A DNA stretch of 23,630 nt from DASRHT01 sp035293765 (lineage in GTDB: Bacteria; Chloroflexota; Ktedonobacteria; Ktedonobacterales; Ktedonobacteraceae). Of this stretch, positions 16,964 through 23,630 are shown one piece after another (the first letter of the stretch is position 1; every line of letters starts with the position of its first letter). Below the pieces are notes generated by a model. It did no database searches. It was given only the letters and a program-made list of their open reading frames with translations, and had not been told where the DNA came from. The DNA lies in assembly GCA_035293765.1 (NCBI GenBank), contig DATGMF010000004.1, forward strand, positions 1-23,630, in the 5' to 3' direction. Made by a program: the position numbers and the translations under genes.

Positions 16964-17650
16964 TTACAGTGGGTTATCCTCTATGAGAGAGAACATGCCA
17001 GAGCAATAGGCAGCTAACAGGGCGTCACGCTCACAATGAACTCCCAACTGGCTGTAAATGTGCTGGCGATGCTTCCTGACCGTTGAAGGCGAAATGAAGA
17101 GGATCTCGGCAATAGTCTGCTGGTTACAGCCGCGGAACATGAGAGAGAGCACCTCGCGCTCGCGTTTTGTCAGTGGGCCATGAATCTGATAGTCCAGCTC
17201 CCGGCACTGTCCCTGCACAAAAGCAGATTGTTCCAACGTATAAAGCATCCAACTACAGGTTTGTGCCAATAATCGCGCTATGGACAGGGATATCGCCGGT
17301 TCAGTCGGGTAATTTATGTCGTATGCAACACGTAATGTACCGTAGACATAATGTCTGAATTGCAATGGGAAAGAAGCAGCAGTAGTGATAATGTCTTCAT
17401 AACTCTTCTGGCGCTGGTAATCAAGACAAAGTTGAACGCGCTTCTGTGTCATGTTCTCTACTTCCCGACACAGCCGCTCAACGCATATCTGAGTCTCCCC
17501 ATTGAGAATCTGGCTCAATTCGAGTAAATGGGAGAGGTACTGTAGTTCTTCCAATTTAGTGATATCGCGCACGCCGTTAATCATAGAACGATCTTGTCTT
17601 TTAAGTGATGCAATACTTTCACTAATGGGCGATTGGGATGGCACGATCAT
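16964..17650 (-). CDS. LuxR-family transcriptional regulator with GAF-like N-terminus
   Basis: 228 residues. The C-terminal part from about 160 is a clear LuxR-type helix-turn-helix: LTKREREVLSLMFRG, then QQTIAEILFISPSTVRKHRQHIYSQLGV. The N-terminal 150 residues do not show a phospho-acceptor receiver. The segment FRHYVYGTLRVAYDI followed by a long helix (LSIARLLAQTCSWMLYTLEQ) looks like the end of a GAF-type sensory domain, though this is by eye. It probably senses a small molecule or cell state and controls the cluster. It is encoded at the divergent control region opposite the NRPS, the common position of a pathway-specific regulator. The start has a strong Shine-Dalgarno sequence, AAGGAGG, eight bases upstream. 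Confidence 0.88.
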   Translation of the reverse strand: MIVPSQSPISESIASLKRQDRSMINGVRDITKLEELQYLSHLLELSQILNGETQICVERLCREVENMTQKRVQLCLDYQRQKSYEDIITTAASFPLQFRHYVYGTLRVAYDINYPTEPAISLSIARLLAQTCSWMLYTLEQSAFVQGQCRELDYQIHGPLTKREREVLSLMFRGCNQQTIAEILFISPSTVRKHRQHIYSQLGVHCERDALLAAYCSGMFSLIEDNPL

Positions 17651-17688
17651 AAAGTCTTCCTCCTTATTAAAAAAGAACTTGGCGCTTA

Positions 17689-17707
17689 GATAGCGTTTCG
17701 CACTATC
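17689..17707. repeat. Imperfect palindrome GATAGCG-ttt-CGCaCTATC
   Basis: The arms pair over seven positions with a single unpaired A. The site lies about 40 bases upstream of the LuxR-family start codon. It could be an operator for autoregulation or an mRNA hairpin. Only one copy is seen in the control region, so a binding role is unproven. Confidence 0.35.
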
Positions 17708-17874
17708 CCGACGTTAGTTTCTTCATCAGAGAAACGATACAAAAATTATTTTTGGGTTATGAATTATAATATTTAATTTAAAACGTTCGATATAGTACTT
17801 CAAAATAGGCTTTATGCTCAAAAACAGGCAATTCAGGTCTATTAATGGATGCAAAAAATTTCCGCTTATCTCAA

Positions 17875-17903
17875 TTGTACAGGTATATTATTAAATATAA
17901 ACT
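17875..17903 (+). promoter_or_regulatory. Candidate promoter for the NRPS gene
   Basis: TTGTAC at 17875-17880 resembles a -35 hexamer. At 17 bases spacing lies TAAACT (17898-17903), and at 15 bases spacing the better TATAAA (17896-17901). It sits at the edge of the AT-rich island and points toward the NRPS gene. Match quality is modest; other AT-rich hexamers nearby could serve equally. Confidence 0.3.
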
Positions 17904-18176
17904 AAGAAGAGCTTAACGTTGCGTATGCGGTGCGGGGATGTCTTCTTAATCGCCATGTTCTACTGGAGGCGTAGCAAAAATACGACGGTGGGGACATGAC
18001 AGTTTACCGTCCGCTCTGTATCCTTTTTACAGGTTTCGCATCATGCTTGTCACGATTCTCGCGTAAGGGAATCGCGTTTTACATAAAAAATTATACACAC
18101 GCTACTTGCCACCAGACCCGAGGTAAACTTTGCTGGGTGCTGGTGATTATAGTGAGGGAAAGGGCCAATAGATACT

Positions 18177-21100
18177 ATGAGCGTACGAGAAGATCTGCTC
18201 AAAAGGCGAGCCGAACTTTCTGCTGGCAAACAGGCTTTGTTACAAAAACGTTTGAAACGTGTGGAGATTGAGGACGCGCCGCCAGCGATTCCAAGTATCA
18301 GCAAGCGTTCTCCTGAGGCCCTGATCCCTCTCTCTTTTGCTCAAGAGCGCCTCTGGTTCATTCAGGAACTGGAGCCTGATAATCCATTCTATAACGAACT
18401 TATCGCGATGCGCATGTCCGGTTCGCTCGACTTGCCCGCGCTTGCTTCTGCTATCGATGCAGTTGTGCAGCGACACGAGTTGCTGCGAACGACTTTTGCG
18501 CGTTGCGAAGGACAGGTTGTGCAGCACATAGAGCCTGGTCTACCTGCTGATGCTGGTTTCCCCCTGATCGATTTTCAGGCAATTCCTCTTGCCCGGCGAG
18601 AAGAAGAGATACAGCGGTGCGCCCGACAGTATGCCCAAGAGCCTTTTCATTTGACCGATGGCGTGCTCTGGCGCATGCTCCTTTTGCGGGTCAGCCCGAC
18701 GCAGCACGTTATGGTCGTCGTTGTGCATCACCTGATTTGCGATGGCTGGTCGATCAGCCTGTTTATGCGCGATCTGGCAGTATGCTATGCGGCAGCCTGC
18801 CAGGGCGAACAGATCGCTTTGCCTGAGCTGCCCTTCCAATACGCTGATTATGTGCTCTGGCAGCGCCAATGGCTCCAGGGACCCGTCCAGGAGCAGCAGC
18901 TCGCATATTGGCGCAAGCAACTGGCTGGCATTCCTCCCATGCTGGAGCTGCCCACTGATCGTCCTCGTCCTCCTGTTCCCAGTTATCAAGGTGGACGACT
19001 GGCTATTCATATTCCCCATTCCCTGCGCCAGGCATTAAACGCCCTGGCGCAGCGCGAGGGGATGACACTGTTTATGCTGCTTGCCACCGCACTTGCCATC
19101 CTGCTAGAACGCTATAGCGGTCAGGAAGATATTGCTATCGGCACACCTATCGCCGGACGCGCTCACGACGGCCTGGAGGAGCTGTTTGGCTTATTCTTGA
19201 ATACGCTGGTCATCCGTGCCGATCTTTCAGGCGATCCAACGATTCAGCAACTCCTGCGCCGTGTACGCGCCGTAGCGCTGGACGCCTATGCCCATCAGGA
19301 CCTGCCCTTTGAAAAGTTGGTGGAGGAACTGCATCCCCAGCGTTCACTTTCCCATAGCCCATTCTTTCAGGTCACGCTAGGATTACAACATCTACCTGAG
19401 TCGCAACAAATAAAGCACCTGACATTCACTCCTTTTAATGTGGATAATGGTCGCGTCAAGTTTGAGCTGACGCTTTTGTTGCAAGAGAAAGGGCAGGAGT
19501 TAAGCGGGGAACTCGAATATAATGGCGATCTATGGGATGCAGCGACCATGCAGCGTTTTCTGGATCGTTGGCTGCGTATCCTGCAAGCGATGGTTCAGGA
19601 CTTGCAGCGGCGTCTCAGCCAGATTGCGCTGCTGGACGATCAGGAGCGCCACCAGTTACTGCAAGAATGGAATGCTACCGCTCACCCTTTGCCCGCGCAA
19701 CCATTCTTCCATCTTCGCCTGCAAGAACAGGTAGAGCGCGCTCCCGACGCCGTTGCGCTGGTCTCTGAGAAACTATCGTTGACGTATGCTGAGTTGAACG
19801 AACGCGCCAACCAGCTCGCCCGTCGCTTGCAAGCCTGCGGAGTGGGACCGGAGGTGCTGGTAGGGGTCTATATGGAGCGGTCGGTAGAGCAGATGCTCTC
19901 TATAGTGGCGATCCTCAAAGCCGGTGGGGCATATGTGCCTCTGGACCCGAGCTATCCGCCGGAGCGCATCGCCTATATGCTCCAGGATAGCGCCGCACCT
20001 GTTTTGCTCTCCCTGGAGTCGTTGCGCTTGCAGCTTCCAGCGTATAACGGGCGAGTGTTGTATGTTGATAGTGATGCCTCTCTGGAGGCGCAGAGCCGCG
20101 AGAATCTGCCGTGGTATGGGACAGTAACCAATGCAATGTATGTGCTCTACACCTCTGGTTCCACGGGCACGCCTAAAGGTTCGATCAATGCGCACCAGAG
20201 CATCTATAACTACCTGCACTGGCAGATAGAGGCAGCACAAATTACTGCGCAGGACCGCGTACTGCTCAAAACGCCGGCGAATTTTGACGCGGCGGCGGTG
20301 GAGCTGTTCACGCCGCTGATGGTGGGAGCAACGCAGGTGATCGCGCGCCCGGAGGGTCATCGTGATAGCGCCTACCTGGTGAAAATCATGCGCGAACAGC
20401 AGATCAGTCTGACGCATTTTGTGCCCTCAATGTTGCAGTTATTGCTTGATGAACCGGAAGTGGAGCAGTGCCAATCCTTGCGCTACATCGTCTCGGGCGG
20501 CGAAGTGCTCTCTCCGCAACTGCTGAACCGCTTCTCTTCCCTCTTGCATACTCGTGTACATAATCACTACGGACCAACAGAAACATCGGTGACTTCGACG
20601 GCGTGGTTCGCTGAGCCCGATAGTGACGACCAGCAAGTGCCGATAGGCCGTCCTGTTTTCAATACGGAGATTCTGCTGCTGGATCGCCATTTGCGGCTGG
20701 TGCCTGTGGGGGTAATTGGGGAGGTCTACATCGGCGGCATCGGTTTAGCGCGGGGCTACTTAGGGCAGCCTGCGCTGACGGCTGACCGCTTCGTACCGCA
20801 TCCCTACGTAGGGAGCTCCCACGATGAATCGGGGAGCCACAGCGCGTCTAAGCCGGGGGCTCGGCTCTACAAAACGGGCGATCTGGCGCGCTATCGTTCT
20901 GATGGAGTGCTGGAGTATCTGGGGCGCATCGACGGACAGGTCAAGCTGCGAGGCATGCGCGTTGAACTGGGGGAGATCGAAAGCGTGCTGCGACGACATC
21001 CCGCCATCCAGGAAGCTGCGATCATCGTGCAGCAGGACGGCCAGATTGAACCTCGCCTGGTCGCCTATCTGGTCCCTGCTAGCGGGCAACCGCAAGGGAT

Positions 21101-23630
21101 GGCCCCTACCGACTACGATGGTCCGGGGTCCCCAGTAGGGGCAGGGCTCGCCCCTGCCCTCCTCACTCCTGCCCTGGAGCTTAGCGAGATCCGCAGGTTT
21201 CTACAAAACGAGTTGCCAGCGCACATGGTGCCAGCAGTGTTTGTCGAGTTGGAAAGCTTTCCATTGACGCCTAATGGCAAACTGGACCGGCGCGCCTTGC
21301 CTGCACCTGAACAGGGACAGGTGGTCCATCAGGGAGAACTGGTCGCGCCGCGCACTGCGACCGAGGAGCAACTGGTAACGATCTGCTCGCAGTTGTTGGG
21401 GCTGGAACACATCAGCGTGACGGACAATTTCTTCGTCATCGGCGGTCATTCGCTGCTGGCAACGCGGCTGCTCTTCCGCATTCAGCAGAGCTTCCAGGTT
21501 GAGTTGCCATTACGGCGTATCTTCGAGATCGAGACTCTAGCGGATATAGCTGCTGATATCGATGCCCGACGACAGACAGAAGGCGTTATCGACTCGCAGC
21601 AGCAAATGCAAAATCAGCAGTTTTATGATGCCTTGCGCTCAATGCCACGCCCCGAACACCTCCCACTTTCGTTTGCCCAGCAGCGCCTCTGGTTCCTCGA
21701 TCAGCTCGTTGAGGCTGACACTGCATACATAGTCTCGCTGGCAATGCGTATCAACGGACCATTGCATAAAGCAGCGTTGCAGGCAGCCCTCAGCGCGATT
21801 CTGTCGCGTCATGAAGTGCTGCGAACTAGCTTTGACACGGTAGAGGGTGAACCAGTGCAGATCATTCATGAGCATCTGGAACTGCCTCTCCGAGAGGTTT
21901 CCTTGCACGGCGAGACGCCAGCGGCCCGCGAGCGGGAAGCGCAGGCGCACATGAGTCGAGAAGCGAGCGCACCTTTCAACCTGCACGAAGGACCACTCCT
22001 GCGCACATTCCTTTACCCGATTGAGGAGCAGGTGCATCTATTCTTGCTGGTCCAGCACCACATGATCACCGATGCCTGGTCATCCGAGTTGTTCTTCAAG
22101 GAACTGCTCAGCCTCTATCACGGCTATGTTAGCGGCACGCTGGAAGCGGTGCCAGCCGCTCCCGCATGGCATTATGCCGACTACGCCCTCTGGCAGCGCC
22201 ACTGGCTGCAAGGAGCACAGCAGCAGCGCCTGCTCGATTATTGGCGCGAGCAGTTAGCGGGAGCGCCCGACTTGCTAGAACTACCCACCGACTATCCGCG
22301 TCCCCCGATGCCCTCACATCGAGGAGGGCAGGTCCCCTTTGTCCTCTCAAAAGAACTGAGCGAGGCGCTCTATGAGCGTGCGCAGCAGGAAGGGGTGACG
22401 CTCTTTATGCTGCTGCTCGCCAGCTTCTCGCTGGTGCTGGCTCAGTACAGCCAGCAGGAGGACCTGGTCATTGGCTCTCCCATCGCGGGTCGGACTCATC
22501 CAGATGCCGAAGAGCTTCTAGGATTGTTTGTCAACACCTTAGCGTTGCGTATCGATCTGCGTAACGATCCAACAGTGGCTGAGCTCTTGCAGCGGGTACG
22601 TGCGGTCGCGCTGGATGCCTACGCGCATCAAGACCTGCCTTTTGAGCACCTGGTTGAGGCGCTTCAGCCTGCCCAGGCGATGGGACGCAACCCCCTCTTC
22701 CAGGCCATGTTCGTCCTGCATAGCCAGGAGGTGCCAACCAGTTTGCCAAACGGAACAACGATTACTCCGTTGTCTATAGATAATGGCAGCACCAAGCTCG
22801 ATTTAACCTTGCTGGTTAAAGAGCAGGGTTCGCAACTCTCAGGCTTTTTTGAGTACAGCAGCGATCTGTGGAAACTGTGTACGATTGAGCGTTTCCTTGC
22901 TCAGTGGCAGTATCTCCTGCAAGTGCTGGTTACTGTCCCATCACGCCAGCGTCTAAGCCTGCTTCCACTTTTGCAAGACGGTGAGCAGCGTCAATTGCTG
23001 GAACAGTGGAATGCGACCAGCGCTCCACTACCAGAGCAGCCCATCGTTCATCTACACATCGAGGCGCAGGCAGCGCGAACGCCACAGGCCACGGCGCTGC
23101 TCTTTGAAGAGCAATCTCTGACCTATCGCGATCTCAACGAGTGGGCCAATCAGCTTGCCCATCACCTGCAAAGCTGTGGGGTGGAACCAGAAGTGCTGGT
23201 GGGGGTCTATATGGAGCGGTCGGTGGAACTGATCGTCTCCCTCTTGGCGATCTGGAAGGCCGGGGGAGCGTATGTGCCCCTCGATCCGGCTTATCCGCCG
23301 GGACGCATCGCCTATATTGTCGAGAATGCGGGTCTTACCCTTATTCTGACCGATGAGCAGTTGTGTGAGCGGGTGCCTGCGCCTGTGCAGTGCCTCTGCC
23401 CCCGGCTAGAAGCTTCAACCATTGCACGACAGCGTACAGACAATCCCGTCTGCCGCACCACGGCTGAGCAGTTGGCGTATGTCATTTATACCTCCGGCTC
23501 CACCGGGACGCCCAAAGGGGTAATGATCTCGCAGCAAGGCTTGTTCAACTACCTGAGCTGGGCCAGCGAGTGCTATCAGGTCGCAGAGGGCAATGGCTCG
23601 GTGGTGCATTCCTCGCTGGCCTTCGATTTG
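18177..23630 (+). CDS. Non-ribosomal peptide synthetase, C-A-PCP-C-A, partial
   Basis: 1818 residues in frame to the window edge; the C-terminus is missing. Condensation domain 1 at about 50-480 (HHLICDG, H184/H185/D189). Adenylation domain 1 at about 505-1045 (YTSGSTGTPKG near 658, HYGPTE at 797-802, YKTGDL, catalytic K1035 in NGKLDRR). PCP with Ser1092 in GGHSLLATR. Condensation domain 2 at about 1130-1590 (HHMITDA, H1294/H1295/D1299). Adenylation domain 2 from about 1620, cut at SSLAFDL. No epimerase lies between the modules. Because it begins with a C domain it should accept an acyl chain, here probably from the PKS. Eye alignment to GrsA-PheA gives A1 pocket residues D704, A705, V708, H747, I771, S773, H797, V805, T806 plus the lysine, not a code I recognise. 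A1 also carries two palindromic DNA insertions. The basic N-terminus (LLKRRAELSAGKQALLQKRLKR) may dock. Confidence 0.96.
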   Translation, partial: MSVREDLLKRRAELSAGKQALLQKRLKRVEIEDAPPAIPSISKRSPEALIPLSFAQERLWFIQELEPDNPFYNELIAMRMSGSLDLPALASAIDAVVQRHELLRTTFARCEGQVVQHIEPGLPADAGFPLIDFQAIPLARREEEIQRCARQYAQEPFHLTDGVLWRMLLLRVSPTQHVMVVVVHHLICDGWSISLFMRDLAVCYAAACQGEQIALPELPFQYADYVLWQRQWLQGPVQEQQLAYWRKQLAGIPPMLELPTDRPRPPVPSYQGGRLAIHIPHSLRQALNALAQREGMTLFMLLATALAILLERYSGQEDIAIGTPIAGRAHDGLEELFGLFLNTLVIRADLSGDPTIQQLLRRVRAVALDAYAHQDLPFEKLVEELHPQRSLSHSPFFQVTLGLQHLPESQQIKHLTFTPFNVDNGRVKFELTLLLQEKGQELSGELEYNGDLWDAATMQRFLDRWLRILQAMVQDLQRRLSQIALLDDQERHQLLQEWNATAHPLPAQPFFHLRLQEQVERAPDAVALVSEKLSLTYAELNERANQLARRLQACGVGPEVLVGVYMERSVEQMLSIVAILKAGGAYVPLDPSYPPERIAYMLQDSAAPVLLSLESLRLQLPAYNGRVLYVDSDASLEAQSRENLPWYGTVTNAMYVLYTSGSTGTPKGSINAHQSIYNYLHWQIEAAQITAQDRVLLKTPANFDAAAVELFTPLMVGATQVIARPEGHRDSAYLVKIMREQQISLTHFVPSMLQLLLDEPEVEQCQSLRYIVSGGEVLSPQLLNRFSSLLHTRVHNHYGPTETSVTSTAWFAEPDSDDQQVPIGRPVFNTEILLLDRHLRLVPVGVIGEVYIGGIGLARGYLGQPALTADRFVPHPYVGSSHDESGSHSASKPGARLYKTGDLARYRSDGVLEYLGRIDGQVKLRGMRVELGEIESVLRRHPAIQEAAIIVQQDGQIEPRLVAYLVPASGQPQGMAPTDYDGPGSPVGAGLAPALLTPALELSEIRRFLQNELPAHMVPAVFVELESFPLTPNGKLDRRALPAPEQGQVVHQGELVAPRTATEEQLVTICSQLLGLEHISVTDNFFVIGGHSLLATRLLFRIQQSFQVELPLRRIFEIETLADIAADIDARRQTEGVIDSQQQMQNQQFYDALRSMPRPEHLPLSFAQQRLWFLDQLVEADTAYIVSLAMRINGPLHKAALQAALSAILSRHEVLRTSFDTVEGEPVQIIHEHLELPLREVSLHGETPAAREREAQAHMSREASAPFNLHEGPLLRTFLYPIEEQVHLFLLVQHHMITDAWSSELFFKELLSLYHGYVSGTLEAVPAAPAWHYADYALWQRHWLQGAQQQRLLDYWREQLAGAPDLLELPTDYPRPPMPSHRGGQVPFVLSKELSEALYERAQQEGVTLFMLLLASFSLVLAQYSQQEDLVIGSPIAGRTHPDAEELLGLFVNTLALRIDLRNDPTVAELLQRVRAVALDAYAHQDLPFEHLVEALQPAQAMGRNPLFQAMFVLHSQEVPTSLPNGTTITPLSIDNGSTKLDLTLLVKEQGSQLSGFFEYSSDLWKLCTIERFLAQWQYLLQVLVTVPSRQRLSLLPLLQDGEQRQLLEQWNATSAPLPEQPIVHLHIEAQAARTPQATALLFEEQSLTYRDLNEWANQLAHHLQSCGVEPEVLVGVYMERSVELIVSLLAIWKAGGAYVPLDPAYPPGRIAYIVENAGLTLILTDEQLCERVPAPVQCLCPRLEASTIARQRTDNPVCRTTAEQLAYVIYTSGSTGTPKGVMISQQGLFNYLSWASECYQVAEGNGSVVHSSLAFDL
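20802..20837. repeat. Palindromic element inside the NRPS A1 coding sequence (A6-A7 loop)
   Basis: CCCTACGTAGGG at 20802-20813 is a perfect 12-base palindrome. It is followed directly by a hairpin: GCTCCC (20815-20820), one unpaired A, CGAT, GA, ATCG, GGGAGC (20832-20837). In protein it encodes a low-complexity Gly/Ser/His stretch (YVGSSHDESGSHSASKPGA) between the A6 region and the YKTGDL motif, where A domains normally have a much shorter loop. The reading frame is kept. Confidence 0.6.
21101..21160. repeat. GTAGGGG-type palindromic repeat inserted in the NRPS A1 coding sequence
   Basis: GCCCCTAC at 21102-21109 is the inverted match of GTAGGGGC at 21135-21142. A hairpin, GGGCAGGG (21139-21146), loop CTCGC, CCCTGCCC (21152-21159), follows. 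Bases 21135-21159 match 10795-10819 (minus strand) at 22 of 25 positions. It encodes a Gly/Pro/Ala-rich stretch (GPGSPVGAGLAPALLTP) just before SEIRRFLQNELP, in the C-terminal subdomain between A8 and A10, where related enzymes have few linker residues. The frame is preserved, so the enzyme is probably still made. Confidence 0.75.

Larger units (their letters stand above)
17651..18176. promoter_or_regulatory. Divergent control region between regulator and NRPS genes
   Basis: This 526-base gap holds no convincing gene. The stretch from about 17725 to 17905 is strikingly AT-rich compared with everything around it, as expected for divergent promoters. On the minus strand a perfect TATAAT hexamer reads at 17768-17763, but no good -35 sits 17 bases before it. 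On the plus strand a weak promoter can be drawn at 17875-17903. The leader of the NRPS gene would be about 270 bases long and includes a small hairpin, CGATTC (18053-18058) with GAATCG (18069-18074), followed soon by TTTT. An imperfect palindrome at 17689-17707 lies in the regulator leader. Confidence 0.6.

Noticed and set aside
18053..18085. Hairpin plus TTTT as a terminator or attenuator in the NRPS leader
   Set aside because: The stem is only six pairs and the T-run is short and offset; too weak to call.
17996..18271. Possible leader peptide of 91 codons before the NRPS
   Set aside because: It overlaps the NRPS start in another frame by about 95 bases, has no Shine-Dalgarno site and shows no motif; a non-coding leader is simpler.
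19773..20417. 214-codon open frame on the minus strand
   Set aside because: It lies wholly antisense to the conserved adenylation domain A1 and its translation is Arg/His-rich with no family resemblance; an antisense shadow.
1..23630. CRISPR array, tRNA, rRNA, integrase or transposase genes
   Set aside because: None was seen by reading; no regularly spaced direct repeats and no cloverleaf-like sequence or recombinase motif were found.

Overview
The window lies inside a hybrid polyketide/non-ribosomal peptide biosynthetic cluster and is cut by both ends of the sequence. It suggests a bacterium with a large, secondary-metabolite-rich genome and moderately high GC by eye. The style (LuxR-type regulator, modular PKS/NRPS, small GC-rich palindromic repeats of the GTAGGGG type scattered between and even inside genes) is reminiscent of Ktedonobacteria-like Chloroflexota. 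That assignment is an impression, not proof; cyanobacteria, myxobacteria or other multicellular lineages are not excluded.

Layout: eleven genes read leftwards and one reads rightwards from a shared control region at about 17651-18176. Leftward, in transcription order: a LuxR-family regulator with a GAF-like N-terminus (17650-16964); a four-gene FkbK/J/I/H-type set, namely 3-hydroxyacyl-CoA dehydrogenase, free-standing acyl carrier protein, acyl-CoA dehydrogenase and HAD-family FkbH protein (16756-13216); an MMPL/RND exporter (13190-10869); an ABC exporter pair (10750-8955); a 267-base gap; a fatty acyl-AMP ligase (8687-6906); a complete PKS, ACP-KS-AT-KR-ACP (6913-1766); and the first KS and start of the AT of a second PKS (1740-1, cut off). 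Rightward: an NRPS with C-A-PCP-C-A (18177-23630, cut off inside the second A domain).

Working model: the ligase adenylates a fatty acid and hands it to the N-terminal ACP of the first PKS. That PKS adds one ketide unit and reduces it to a hydroxyl, and the second PKS extends further. The NRPS, which starts with a condensation domain and so expects an incoming acyl chain, adds at least two amino acids. The FkbH/I/J/K set converts a glycolytic three-carbon intermediate into hydroxymalonyl-ACP (or methoxymalonyl-ACP if an O-methyltransferase lies elsewhere), so one PKS module probably installs an alpha-oxygenated unit. The MMPL and ABC systems are probably the export or self-protection route. 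The predicted product class is a lipopeptide/polyketide hybrid; the structure cannot be derived from this fragment.

The most notable non-coding structure is a 92-base nest of inverted repeats at 10785-10876, between the MMPL and ABC genes. It carries a hairpin whose 25-base sequence recurs inside the NRPS coding sequence at 21135-21159 with 22 of 25 bases identical and one compensatory stem change. A second palindromic hairpin (20815-20837) sits in another loop of the same A domain. This looks like a mobile palindromic repeat family that has entered reading frames.
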